A stretch of DNA of 64,000 bases from Streptomyces sp. NBC_01016 (GTDB lineage Bacteria > Actinomycetota > Actinomycetes > Streptomycetales > Streptomycetaceae). A program made the translations under genes and the position numbers. Below the pieces are notes generated by a model. The model did not search any database and had not been told where the DNA came from. It worked only from the letters and a program-made list of their open reading frames with translations. Shown here one piece after another: positions 8,906-17,957 of the stretch. Location: contig NZ_JAPEOQ010000001.1 in NCBI RefSeq assembly GCF_026341035.1, positions 3,782,001-3,846,000 on the forward strand, in the 5' to 3' direction. Position 1 is the first letter of the stretch, and each line of letters begins with the position of its first letter.

Positions 8906-9646
8906 TCAGGTATGAGAGCTTTGCGCCGGGGGCTGTGACCCCAGGTACGCCTCGCGTACCCGTGTGTCCGCCCGAATCACCTCAGGAGTCCCCTCGGCGA
9001 GCACGGATCCCAGGTCGAGCACCACGACCCGTGAGCACAGCTCCATCACGAAGGCCACGTTGTGCTCGACGAGCAGCACCGCGCAGCCGTCCCCGGCGAG
9101 GCGTCGCACCGTCGCCGCGAGCAGCTCGCGCTCCTGGGCCGTCATGCCGGACGCGGGCTCGTCGAGCAGCAGCACGCGCGGCCGGTCGGCGGCCGCCCGC
9201 GCCAGCTCCAGCATCCGGGCCCGGCCGACCGGCAGCGTTCCCGCGTACGTACCGGAGAGTCCGTCGAGGCCGCAGTCGCGCAGCAGGCCCTGGGAGCGGT
9301 CCGGATCGGCGCCGCCGCGCCGCCACTCCTGCGCGACCAGCAGGTTGTCGGCGACCGTGAGCTGCCCGAACAGCTGCTGGCGCTGGAACGTGCGGCGCAT
9401 TCCGTGGCGTGCCCGCCAGACGGGGGAGCGGCGGGTGACGTCCGCGCCGTCGAGCAGGACCCGGCCCGCGTCGGGCCGTCGGATCCCGGAGACGACGTCG
9501 AAGAGCGTCGTCTTGCCCGCGCCGTTCGGCCCGATGAGCCCGCACACCTCGCCGGCCGCGAGGCGCAGGTCCACCCCGTCGAGGGCCCGTACGCCGCCGA
9601 AGCGCACGCCGACGTCCTCGGCCTCCAGTACGTAGGTGTCGCTCAT
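8906..9646 (-). CDS. Branched-chain amino acid-type ABC transporter ATPase (LivG-like)
   Basis: 246 aa. Walker A GPNGAGKTT, Walker B VLLLDEPASGM and the H-loop LLVEHN are all present. The signature region reads LPVGRARML, a divergent form of LSxGQ. LivG-type opening (EDVGVRFGGVRALDG). The start overlaps the stop of the upstream fusion gene (ATGA), so the two are translationally coupled. It should pair with the LivF-like ATPase domain of the fusion protein as a heterodimeric motor on the cytoplasmic face. Confidence 0.9.
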   Translation of the reverse strand: MSDTYVLEAEDVGVRFGGVRALDGVDLRLAAGEVCGLIGPNGAGKTTLFDVVSGIRRPDAGRVLLDGADVTRRSPVWRARHGMRRTFQRQQLFGQLTVADNLLVAQEWRRGGADPDRSQGLLRDCGLDGLSGTYAGTLPVGRARMLELARAAADRPRVLLLDEPASGMTAQERELLAATVRRLAGDGCAVLLVEHNVAFVMELCSRVVVLDLGSVLAEGTPEVIRADTRVREAYLGSQPPAQSSHT

Positions 9647-12330
9647 GACCGGGCCTCCTCGGTGCTGGTCGCTGCGATCGTGCTGGTCGCCGCGATGCCG
9701 AGGTAGGCCTCCGTGAGCCGTTCGGCCTCCACCTTCTCGCGCGGCCCGCACCACGTGACGCGGCCCTGCGCGAGGTACGCCACGGTGTCCGCGACGCCGA
9801 GGATCTCCGACGCCTTCTCCTCGACGAGCAGCAGCCCGGTACCCGCGTCGCGGAGTTCGGCGAGCAGCCGGTACACCTCGTCGGCGACGCGCGGCGCGAG
9901 GCCGAGCGAGGGCTCGTCGGCGATGAGGACGCGGGGCGGGCGATGAAGCAGCGCGGCCAGCGCCAGGAGCTGCTGTTCGCCGCCGGAGAGCGAGCCCGCG
10001 GTGACGTCGCGCCGCGCGGCGATCCCGGTGAACCGCTCGTAGACCGCCAACCGGTCCTTGGCGTCCGGGAGTTGGAGCGCAAGGTTCTCGTCGACCGTGA
10101 GGGACGGGAAGATGCCGCGCCCCTCCGGTGCGAGCACCACCCCGGCCCGCGCCCGGCGGACCGCGCCCTGTCGGCCCGCCGCGGACCCGGCGACGTACAC
10201 CTCGCCCTGGAGCGGTGTCATGAGGCCCGCCGCGACCTTGCAAGTCGTCGACTTCCCGGCGCCGTTGGGGCCGAGGAGCGCCACGATCTCGCCGGGGCGG
10301 ACGGTGAGATCGACGCCCTGGAGGACGCGGGCGCCGTCGTATCCGGCCTGCACGCCCGCGAGTTGGAGCGCGGCATCGGGGTCGGGCGCCGAAGCCGGTG
10401 TGTCGTCGACGATCTGCGTCGTGGCGGTCTTCCGGCGGTGGCGGCGGGCCGGGATCGCCGCGCAGTAGCCGTCCGGGTCGTTGGCGAGCGCGAGCCCCGC
10501 GAGGCCGAAGAGGATCACCGGGAGCTGCACCGACTCGGTCAGGTAGTCGCTGATGAGATGCGGGACGACAGCGAACGTCAGCCCCGCGATCACCGCGAAC
10601 TGCGGCCGCCGCACACCCGCCGCGACCACCACCGCGAGCCAGATCAGCCCGGTCATCGCCGTGAAGTCGGTCGCGGTGATACGGGTGTTGTACGACGCGT
10701 ACATCACGCCGCCGAACCCGGCGAGCCCCGCCGAGATCGTGAACAGCAGCAGCTTCGTACGGATCACGGAGACCCCGGACGCCATCGCCGCGGCCGGCGC
10801 CGAGCGCACGGCGAGCATGGCCCGCCCGGCCCGCGAGTTCCGTAGCGCGCTCAGCCCGGCCACGGCCGCCGTGCACAGGACGACCATGGCCACACCCATC
10901 GCCCGGTCGTCGCCGAGGTCGACGGGGCCCGCGACGGCGCGCGGGATCTCCCAGCCGGTGTCGCCGTTCCTCAACCAGCCGAGCTGGAACAGGACTTGGT
11001 CCGCAAGGAAGGCGAGCGCGAGCGTGGCGAGGGCCAGCGAGCGGCCGCCGAGCCGCAGCGCGGGCAGCGCCACGAGCGCGCCGAGCAGCGCGGCCGCGCA
11101 CGTCCCGGCCAGCGCCGCCCAGATGAACGGCACACCGTGGCTCATCAGCAGTCCCGCGACGAGCGCCGCGCCCGTCACGAACGCGGCCTGCGCGAGCGAC
11201 ACCATCGCGCCGAGCCCGGTGACGACGGTGAAGGACAGGAACACGAGGGAGATCGCGAGCCCTTGGGCGAGGATCCCGCTCCAGAACGGCGTCGTCACCG
11301 TGTAGAAAGCGACCGCCATCAGCACGGCGGCTGTTGCCCACGGTCCCCAACGCCGCGCCCACGACCGCCCCGCCAGATAGTCCACCGGTGGCGCGTCGCT
11401 CGCCACCGTGCCCGCCGTGCGCTGCCGCCGCGTGAGCAGCAGAAGCCCGGCGAACAGGATCAGGAACGGCACCGCCGTACGGAACCCGGTGATCTTCTCG
11501 GCGAACGTGGCGTACCCCGCGACCAGGTTCTGGAGCACCCCGAGCCCGAGCCCGCCCGCGAAGGCCAGCGGGATCGACATGAAGCGGCCGAGCACGGCGG
11601 CCGTCGCCGACACGAACAGGAACAGCGTGAAGTCGTGCGAGGAGAGCCCGAGCAGGGGAGTGGCCAGCACACCGGCCAGGCCCGCGAGCACCGAGGACAG
11701 CATCCACGCCACCGACGAGAGCCGGTCCGCGCTGATCCCGCGCAGCTCGACGAGCGAACGGTTGTCGACGGCCGCCCGCAGCTTGAGCCCAAGTGCCGTG
11801 TGGCGCAGCAGAATCCACAGCCCGAGCGCGACGACCGCGGTCGTCACCCACGTGATCAGCTGATCGGAGTCGATGCCCACGCCGTCCATCAACTGCCAGT
11901 TCTTCGCCGGACTCGGCCCGACCCCGGGAAGACCGAACTGGTTCTCCGCAGGCTTGACCGGAGCCCCCGCGTCCTCCAACAGCTCGACGATCCACAGCCC
12001 CAGCGCGGGCAGCGCGACGAGCAGCCCGATCGTCGCCACGATCTGCGCGGTCTCGCCGACCCGCGCCAGTTTTCGGAACATCATGCGGTCAAGTCCCCAG
12101 CCCAGCAGGGGAGCCACGACGAGGACGAGCAGCAGCGCCGTCGGCACGGCGGGCCAGCCGAAGCCGGAGTGCAGCTCGTAGAAGGCGAGCGCACAGAGGT
12201 AAGCGGTCGCGCCGTGCGCGAAGTTGAAGAGCCCGGAGGCCGAGTAGGAGAGCACGAGCCCCGTGGCGAGCAGCGCGTACAGCGCACCCGACACGAGCCC
12301 GCTCAGCACGAAGGCAAGAAGATCCGTCAC
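9643..12330 (-). CDS. Fused Liv-type permease-permease-ATPase (LivH-LivM-LivF)
   Basis: 895 aa in one continuous frame from a GTG start with AGAAGGGC upstream. Residues about 1-305 are a LivH permease (GALYALLATGLVLSYSASG, NFAHG). About 325-625 are a LivM permease (GLGAMVSLAQAAF, many membrane segments). About 650-895 are a LivF ATPase (Walker A GPNGAGKST, LSGGEQQ, Walker B RVLIADEPSLGLAP). These are normally three genes. The substrate-binding protein gene lies 22 bp upstream and LivG overlaps downstream, so importer stoichiometry is fixed by the fusion. Cargo could be branched-chain amino acids, or amides or carboxylates given the nearby acyl-CoA ligase. Confidence 0.93.
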   Translation of the reverse strand: MTDLLAFVLSGLVSGALYALLATGLVLSYSASGLFNFAHGATAYLCALAFYELHSGFGWPAVPTALLLVLVVAPLLGWGLDRMMFRKLARVGETAQIVATIGLLVALPALGLWIVELLEDAGAPVKPAENQFGLPGVGPSPAKNWQLMDGVGIDSDQLITWVTTAVVALGLWILLRHTALGLKLRAAVDNRSLVELRGISADRLSSVAWMLSSVLAGLAGVLATPLLGLSSHDFTLFLFVSATAAVLGRFMSIPLAFAGGLGLGVLQNLVAGYATFAEKITGFRTAVPFLILFAGLLLLTRRQRTAGTVASDAPPVDYLAGRSWARRWGPWATAAVLMAVAFYTVTTPFWSGILAQGLAISLVFLSFTVVTGLGAMVSLAQAAFVTGAALVAGLLMSHGVPFIWAALAGTCAAALLGALVALPALRLGGRSLALATLALAFLADQVLFQLGWLRNGDTGWEIPRAVAGPVDLGDDRAMGVAMVVLCTAAVAGLSALRNSRAGRAMLAVRSAPAAAMASGVSVIRTKLLLFTISAGLAGFGGVMYASYNTRITATDFTAMTGLIWLAVVVAAGVRRPQFAVIAGLTFAVVPHLISDYLTESVQLPVILFGLAGLALANDPDGYCAAIPARRHRRKTATTQIVDDTPASAPDPDAALQLAGVQAGYDGARVLQGVDLTVRPGEIVALLGPNGAGKSTTCKVAAGLMTPLQGEVYVAGSAAGRQGAVRRARAGVVLAPEGRGIFPSLTVDENLALQLPDAKDRLAVYERFTGIAARRDVTAGSLSGGEQQLLALAALLHRPPRVLIADEPSLGLAPRVADEVYRLLAELRDAGTGLLLVEEKASEILGVADTVAYLAQGRVTWCGPREKVEAERLTEAYLGIAATSTIAATSTEEARS

Positions 12331-12352
12331 GTGAACAGCCCTTCTCTCAGGC

Positions 12353-13615
12353 CTACTTGAAGGGGATCGGCGGATAGCACTTGAACGCGGACGACACCCG
12401 GTACGCCCCGTCCTTGAGCTGCGCGAGCGCCCCGCAGCCGAACGACTCGGTGCGCCCGCGCGGCAGCGCCCGGTCGCCGACGAGCGTGCCGGTGTCGGAG
12501 AAGCCGTTCGCCGCCTTCTGGAACGACGCGACCGTCAGGTCCTTGCCCGCCTTCTTCGCGATGTCGAGGAACAGGTCGGCGCTCATGTAGCCCGTCATCA
12601 TGTGCATGTTGAGGGGGATCTCCTTGCCCCCGGACGCCTTCTTGATGTCGGCCTTGAACTGCTTCATCTCGGGCGTGTGAGCCTCGAACGGCTCGAAGGA
12701 CAGCAGCACGTGCACCCCGTCGAGCGCCTGCTTCGTCGCCTTCTTGGCGAGAAGCCCGGGGTCGTAGTCCGTCGGGTCGGTGATGACGCCCTTGTACCCG
12801 GTGCGCTTGACCGCCGTGAACAGGCCGATGTTGTACGGCGTCTGCATCACGGAGACGACCACGTCCGGCGCCTTCCCGCCGTCGCTGCGCAGCAGTTCCT
12901 TCGTGTAGGCCGACCAGTCGCTCGGCACCGCGGTCGCCGGCACGGTCGCCTTCGCGTACGAGACCTTGTAGCCGGCCGACTTGAAGGACTGCTTGTACGT
13001 GCGGATGGCGAAGGTACCCGCGTCGTTGTCGTTGGCGAGGATCGCGACGGTCTTCCCCTGCGCCCCGCCCGTGACCTTCTTCAGACCCTCCGGCCAGGTC
13101 TGCGAGATGGTGCCGCCCGGCATCGGCACCATGCAGCCGCCGTAGCCGTAGATGTACGTCGGTCCGCAGAACGAGGGGAGCGTGCCCCAGCCGAACGTCG
13201 GCACCTTCTGCTTCTGCAGGAAGTCCGCGCCGGAGAACGTCACCGAACTCATCGGCGAGATCGCGAACACCTTGTCCTGCTGCACGAGTTTGCGGGCCGC
13301 GGCGAGGTTCTTCGCCGGGTCCTGGCCGTCGTCCTCCGCGCCCAGGTAGTCGATCGTGCGGCCGCTCACGCCGCCCTCGGCGTTGGCCCGGTCGAAGCGG
13401 GCCTTCGCGCCGAGGTCGGTGTCCTTCTTGCTGTAGCCGCTCGACGTCGTCATGGAGACGATGCCGCCCACCTTGATGCTGTCGTCGGTCACACCTCGGA
13501 CCGAACTCCCCTGCCCACCGGCGGAGTTGTTCCCGCTGTTGGCCGTGGAGTTGCAGGCGGTGGCGAGCAGGAGTGCCGCCACGGTGGCGGTGATGGCGCG
13601 GATCGGTCGCGACAC
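12353..13615 (-). CDS. Liv-type substrate-binding lipoprotein
   Basis: 420-aa periplasmic-binding-protein-fold lipoprotein. The signal peptide ends in the lipobox LLATAC (Cys21), followed by a Ser/Asn/Gly linker. DDSIKVGGIVSMTTS and DDGQDPAKNLAAARKL are typical of the LivJ/LivK family. It is first in the minus-strand run livK-livHMF-livG and presumably gives the importer its specificity. The ligand is not predictable from sequence. A TetR-style palindrome lies about 60 bp upstream. Confidence 0.9.
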   Translation of the reverse strand: MSRPIRAITATVAALLLATACNSTANSGNNSAGGQGSSVRGVTDDSIKVGGIVSMTTSSGYSKKDTDLGAKARFDRANAEGGVSGRTIDYLGAEDDGQDPAKNLAAARKLVQQDKVFAISPMSSVTFSGADFLQKQKVPTFGWGTLPSFCGPTYIYGYGGCMVPMPGGTISQTWPEGLKKVTGGAQGKTVAILANDNDAGTFAIRTYKQSFKSAGYKVSYAKATVPATAVPSDWSAYTKELLRSDGGKAPDVVVSVMQTPYNIGLFTAVKRTGYKGVITDPTDYDPGLLAKKATKQALDGVHVLLSFEPFEAHTPEMKQFKADIKKASGGKEIPLNMHMMTGYMSADLFLDIAKKAGKDLTVASFQKAANGFSDTGTLVGDRALPRGRTESFGCGALAQLKDGAYRVSSAFKCYPPIPFK

Positions 13616-13676
13616 GGTCGGTCCCCCTCCGTCGGAGTGAGGGTGATTCTGTGTCCGACCTGATGAACCGTCAATA

Positions 13677-13690
13677 ACTGACGCGTCAGT
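13677..13690. promoter_or_regulatory. TetR-style palindromic operator before livK
   Basis: ACTGACGCGTCAGT is a perfect 14-bp palindrome within a longer imperfect one (AATAACTGAC/GTCAGTAATT). A further GTCAGTTA half-site follows at 13703-13710. The placement 62 bp upstream of livK and the form suit a TetR-family repressor responding to the transported acid or its CoA ester. No tetR gene is in the window. Confidence 0.6.
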
Positions 13691-13747
13691 AATTGATGAC
13701 CCGTCAGTTACCGGCGGCCGCTCGATCGCCGCGGGAGCTTAAGTGGG

Positions 13748-15577
13748 CTACAGCGTCCCGTAGAGCGCGTCGACCTCCGCCGAGTACGCCTGCTCGATCG
13801 CCTTGCGCTTCAGCTTCAGGGACGGCGTGAGCAGCCCGTGCTCCTCGGTGAACTGGTGCGCGAGGATCCGGAACGTACGGATCGACTCGGCCTGCGAGAC
13901 CAGCGTGTTGGCGGCCACCACCGCGCGCCGCACCTCCGTCTCCAGGTCCGGATCGCGCACCAGGTCCGCCGGGGACATCGACTGCTTGCCGCGCATGCCG
14001 AGCCAGTGGTCGACGGCCTCCGTGTCGAGGGTGACGAGCGCCGCGATGTACGGGCGGTCGTTGCCGACGACCAGGCACTGCGCGATCAGCGGGTGGTCGC
14101 GCACCCGCTCCTCCAGCTGCTGCGGCGAGACGCTCTTGCCGCCGGAGGTCACGAGGATCTCCTTCTTGCGGCCCGTGATGGTGAGGTAGCCGTCCTCGTC
14201 GAGGGAGCCAAGGTCACCCGTGGCGAGCCAGCCGTCGTACAGGGAGGAGTCGGTGGCCTTCGGGTCGTTGAGGTAACCCTGGAAGATGTTGCCGCCGTAG
14301 ACCCACACCTCGCCGTCGTCGGCTATGTGCACGCTGGAGCCGGGTATCGCCTGGCCGACCGTGCCGTAGCGGGTCTGCTCGGGCGGGTTCGCGGTCGCGG
14401 CGGCCGTCGACTCGGTGAGGCCGTAGCCCTCGTAGATCGTGACGCCCGCACCCGCGAAGAACAGGCCGAGCCGCCGGTCCATGCCGCTGCCACCGGACAT
14501 CGCGTGCCGGACCCGGCCGCCCAGCGCGGCGCGCACCTTGGAGTAGACGAGCTTCTCGAAGACCGAGTGCTGCATGCGCAGCGAGGCGGAGGGTCCTGGA
14601 CCCGTGCCGAATGCTTTCGCCTCCTGCGCGTCCGCGTACTTCACGGCGCACTCGATGGCCTTCTCGAACGGTCCCGACTTGCCCTCGTTCTCGGCCTTCC
14701 TGCGGGCCGCGTTGAACACCTTCTCGAAGATGTACGGCACGGCGAGGATGAACGTCGGCTGGAACGACTGAAGGTCGGGCATGAGCGCGGACGCGCGCAG
14801 CTCCGGCTGGTGGGCCAGCTTCACGCCGCCGCGGATCGTCGCGATCTCCACCATCCGCCCGAAGACATGGGCGAGCGGCAGGAAGAGCAGCGTCGACGGG
14901 GTGCGGTCGCGCTTGGAGGAGAACACCGGCTCCCAGCGCGTGATCATCGTGTCGGCCTCGTACATGAAGTTGCCGTGCGAGATCACGCAGCCCTTGGGCC
15001 GGCCCGTGGTGCCGGAGGTGTAGATGATCGTGGCCGTCGACTCGGGGGTGATCGCGCGGCGGTGCCTGTGCACCGTCTCGTCGTCGATGTGGGTGCCGGA
15101 CGCGGTGATCTCGTCGGCGGCACCGCCGTCGAGCTGCCACAGGCGGTGCAGATGGGGCAGCCGCCCGATGACCGTGGCGACGGTCATCGCGTGGTCCTCG
15201 TGCTCCACGATCGCCGCCGACACCTCGGCGTCGTACAGCATCCAGAAGACCTGCTCGGCCGAGGACGTCGGGTAGATGGGGACGACCTGGGCGCCGATGG
15301 TCCACAGCGCGAAGTCGAACAGCGTCCACTCGTAACGGGTTCGCGACATGATCGCGACCCGGTCGCCGAACCGGATGCCCTGCGCGAGCAGCCCCTTGGC
15401 AAGGGCCATCACCTCGTCGCAGAACTGGGCAGACGTGACGTCCTGCCACTTGTCGTGCCGGTCCTTACGGGCCAGGGCTATATGCCCCGGTGTGTCCAGG
15501 GCATGGTCGAACACGGCGTCGGCCAGGCCGCCGACGAGCGGCGCCGACGCCACAGGGGGGTTGGTGAACTCACGCAA
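13748..15577 (-). CDS. Long-chain acyl-CoA synthetase (FadD15-like, AMP-forming)
   Basis: 609 aa from a TTG start. That start is preferred because AAGGAG sits five bases upstream and the protein then reads LREFTNPP, as in FadD15 relatives; the upstream 42 codons look like leader. Motifs: YTSGTTGRPKG (P-loop), YGLTEST, and ATGDLGSLDEDGYLTITGRKKEILVTSGGK (A8/linker region), with LKLKRK giving the catalytic lysine at the C-terminus. It activates fatty or similar acids to acyl-CoA with ATP. The Liv-type importer follows on the same strand, so uptake and CoA activation of one acid is plausible but inferred. Confidence 0.92.
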   Translation of the reverse strand: MREFTNPPVASAPLVGGLADAVFDHALDTPGHIALARKDRHDKWQDVTSAQFCDEVMALAKGLLAQGIRFGDRVAIMSRTRYEWTLFDFALWTIGAQVVPIYPTSSAEQVFWMLYDAEVSAAIVEHEDHAMTVATVIGRLPHLHRLWQLDGGAADEITASGTHIDDETVHRHRRAITPESTATIIYTSGTTGRPKGCVISHGNFMYEADTMITRWEPVFSSKRDRTPSTLLFLPLAHVFGRMVEIATIRGGVKLAHQPELRASALMPDLQSFQPTFILAVPYIFEKVFNAARRKAENEGKSGPFEKAIECAVKYADAQEAKAFGTGPGPSASLRMQHSVFEKLVYSKVRAALGGRVRHAMSGGSGMDRRLGLFFAGAGVTIYEGYGLTESTAAATANPPEQTRYGTVGQAIPGSSVHIADDGEVWVYGGNIFQGYLNDPKATDSSLYDGWLATGDLGSLDEDGYLTITGRKKEILVTSGGKSVSPQQLEERVRDHPLIAQCLVVGNDRPYIAALVTLDTEAVDHWLGMRGKQSMSPADLVRDPDLETEVRRAVVAANTLVSQAESIRTFRILAHQFTEEHGLLTPSLKLKRKAIEQAYSAEVDALYGTL

Positions 15578-15909
15578 AGTTGCTCCTTGTGGCGCTCCGC
15601 ACAGCGTCGGTGACGGTACCCGACCTCGGGCCCTGGCGGGAGTGCCTGCAACGAGCAGAAGGTGCGCGGAATTTGCACAGGTCAGACGTTTATAACGGGC
15701 CACATCGGGTGGAGCTGGGCAGAATACTTACGCCACAGTAAGTTTCGGGAGCGTAATCTCCCGGCCCTCTTCACGGGCCTCCATTGGATCTATGCAAAGA
15801 GGTCACCGTCGACCGGCGTCCGAGTTTTTAGACGGAGTAGTCGGTTCCGGGGACGGTACCACTGCGACCAGCACGCACTTCGATGCGCCTGACACGCACT
15901 CCGGCACGC
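15578..15909. other. Intergenic region upstream of fadD with inverted repeat and 3' repeats
   Basis: No gene was found here. ACTTAC-N6-GTAAGT (15726-15743) is an operator-like inverted repeat about 150 bp upstream of the fadD TTG. From about 15873 to 15936 there are three imperfect 21-bp tandem units (each with a CGCACT core followed by C/GGATGC-like sequence) that run into the last codons of the minus-strand lysR. Confidence 0.6.
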
Positions 15910-16773
15910 CTAACGCGCACTCCGATGCAGCCGGTCCCCGCCCGCCAGGACCGCCTGCGCGAGCGCCCGCGCGGGCTCGCTCTCGTCCCGGGCCGCGCTG
16001 CGCACCACGAAGTCGACCTCGCCCAGCTCCGGAAGTCCCACCCGGTCCGACACCCGCACGAGGCCCGGCGGAATGAGGCCGCGCGAGTGGGCCATCACGC
16101 CGAGCCCGGCCCGCGCCGCCGCGACGAGACCGTTCAGCGAGCCGCTCGTGCAGGCGATCCGCCACGCCCGTCCGTGCCGCTCCAGCGCCTCAAGGGCCAG
16201 GGCGCGCGAGATCCCCGGCGGCGGGTAGACGATCAGCGGGACGGGCCGGTCCTGGTCGATGCGGAGCCGCTCCGAGCCGATCCACACCAGCCGGTCGTGC
16301 CACACCGACTCGCCGCGCGGATCCTCGGGGCGCCGCTTCGCGAGCACCAGATCGAGCTTCCCCGCGTCCAGCTGGGCGTGCAGCGTCCCCGACAGCTCGA
16401 CCGTCAACTCCAGGTCCACCTCGGGGTGTTCGGCCCGGAACGACTCCAGGATCTCGGGCAGCCGGGTCACCACGAAGTCCTCCGACGCGCCGAACCTGAG
16501 CCGGCCGCGCAGCCGCGTCCCCGTGAAGAACGACGCCGCCTGCTCGTGCACCTCCAGAATCCGCCGGGCGAATCCGAGCATCGCCTCCCCGTCCTCCGTC
16601 AGCTCCACGGAGTGCGTATCGCGCGTGAACAACGTGCGCCCGGTCGCGTCCTCCAGGCGCCGCACATGCTGGCTCACCGTCGATTGCCGCAGGCCGAGGC
16701 GGCGCGCGGCCTGAGTGAAGCTCAGCGTCTGTGCGACGGCGAGCAGGGTCCTGAGCTGTCCGGGGTCGTACAT
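15910..16773 (-). CDS. LysR-family transcriptional regulator
   Basis: 287 aa starting MYDPGQLRTLLAVAQ; the ATG at 16773 gives the normal LysR N-terminus, whereas the longer frame adds nine unusual residues. The winged HTH spans about 5-60 (SFTQAARRLGLRQSTVSQHVRRLE). The rest is the two-lobe effector domain. It diverges from the bile-acid-type symporter with 125 bp between the starts, the usual layout for a LysR regulator and its target. The effector is unknown. Confidence 0.9.
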   Translation of the reverse strand: MYDPGQLRTLLAVAQTLSFTQAARRLGLRQSTVSQHVRRLEDATGRTLFTRDTHSVELTEDGEAMLGFARRILEVHEQAASFFTGTRLRGRLRFGASEDFVVTRLPEILESFRAEHPEVDLELTVELSGTLHAQLDAGKLDLVLAKRRPEDPRGESVWHDRLVWIGSERLRIDQDRPVPLIVYPPPGISRALALEALERHGRAWRIACTSGSLNGLVAAARAGLGVMAHSRGLIPPGLVRVSDRVGLPELGEVDFVVRSAARDESEPARALAQAVLAGGDRLHRSAR

Positions 16774-16898
16774 GCCACGAACCGTACCCCCGCTCATCAC
16801 GCGACGCGATCACAGTCAGAGCGGTATGCAGGATTCCCGATCACGGCCCGGAGGTGGACGATGGAGAGGGCACGACCTGAACCGAGAGCAAGGATCCA

Positions 16899-17957
16899 AT
16901 GAAACGCCTGACCTGGCCGAGCTGGATGCCGATCGACCCGTACATCCTGGCGTTGATCGCAACAGTGGGCCTCGCCGCACTGCTCCCGGCCCGAGGGGCC
17001 GCCGCCGACGTCGCATCCGGCGCCTCCACAGCAGCCGTCGCCTTCCTCTTCTTCCTCTACGGGGCGCGCCTGTCGACCCGTGAGGCGATGGACGGACTGC
17101 GCCACTGGCGGCTCCACGTCACCGTCCTCGCCTGTACGTTCATCGTGTTCCCGCTGCTCGGCCTCGCCGCCCGCGGTCTGGTCCCCGTACTGCTGCCGCA
17201 GAACCTCTTCGAGGGCCTCCTCTTCCTCACCCTCGTCCCGTCGACGATCCAGTCGTCGATCGCGTTCACCTCGATCGCGCGCGGCAACGTCCCGGCGGCG
17301 ATCTGCGCGGGCTCCTTCTCGTCGCTCGCCGGCATCGTCCTCACGCCGCTGCTCGCGGCGGGGCTGCTCGGCAACAGCGGAGGCGGCTTCTCCGCCGACT
17401 CGCTCGTCAAGATCGTGCTGCAGCTCCTGGTGCCGTTCCTCGCGGGCCAGTTGCTGCGCCGCTGGGTCGGCGGTTTCATCGCCCGCCACAAGAAGATCCT
17501 CGGCTACGTCGACCGCGGCTCGATCCTGCTCGTCGTCTACACCGCGTTCAGCGAGGGCATGGTGCAGGGCATCTGGCACCAGGTCAGCGCGGTCCGCCTC
17601 GCCGGACTCCTGGTCGTGGAGGCGGTGCTGCTCGCGATCATGCTGGCGGTCACCTGGTACGGCGCGAAGGCACTCGGCTTCAACCGCGGCGACCGCGTCG
17701 CCATCCAGTTCGCGGGCTCGAAGAAGTCCCTCGCCTCGGGACTCCCCATGGCGAGCGTGCTGTTCGGCGCGCACGCCTCGCTCGCCGTGCTGCCGCTGAT
17801 GCTCTTCCACCAGATGCAGCTGATGGTGTGCGCGGTCATCGCGAAGCGCCGCTCGAGGGACGCCGACGACACGGCTCCGCCGGAGGTCACCGCTCCCGCA
17901 GAGGGCCGAGTCGAAGAGACACGAACCGCGGTCGGTACAGCGACACGTTCCGGCTGA
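16899..17957 (+). CDS. Bile acid:sodium symporter-family transporter (YfeH-like)
   Basis: 352 aa with about nine to ten hydrophobic segments, opening MKRLTWPSWMPIDPYILALI. LVPSTIQSSIAFTSIARGN is a strong signature of the SBF-like/YfeH branch, and QFAGSKKSLASGLPMA matches the second crossover helix region of the family. It moves organic anions with Na+ or H+. Real substrate is unknown; these proteins rarely carry bile acids in soil bacteria. The last 71 bp overlap tail-to-tail with the DUF4185-like gene on the other strand. Likely controlled by the divergent LysR. Confidence 0.88.
   Translation: MKRLTWPSWMPIDPYILALIATVGLAALLPARGAAADVASGASTAAVAFLFFLYGARLSTREAMDGLRHWRLHVTVLACTFIVFPLLGLAARGLVPVLLPQNLFEGLLFLTLVPSTIQSSIAFTSIARGNVPAAICAGSFSSLAGIVLTPLLAAGLLGNSGGGFSADSLVKIVLQLLVPFLAGQLLRRWVGGFIARHKKILGYVDRGSILLVVYTAFSEGMVQGIWHQVSAVRLAGLLVVEAVLLAIMLAVTWYGAKALGFNRGDRVAIQFAGSKKSLASGLPMASVLFGAHASLAVLPLMLFHQMQLMVCAVIAKRRSRDADDTAPPEVTAPAEGRVEETRTAVGTATRSG

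Noticed and set aside
15578..15703. Upstream 42 codons of the acyl-CoA ligase frame
   Set aside because: The TTG at 15577 has AAGGAG at good spacing and the family-like start LREF; the upstream part has no family similarity.
16774..16898. LysR T-N11-A operator
   Set aside because: Only loose direct GATCAC repeats were seen; no convincing LysR box could be chosen by eye.
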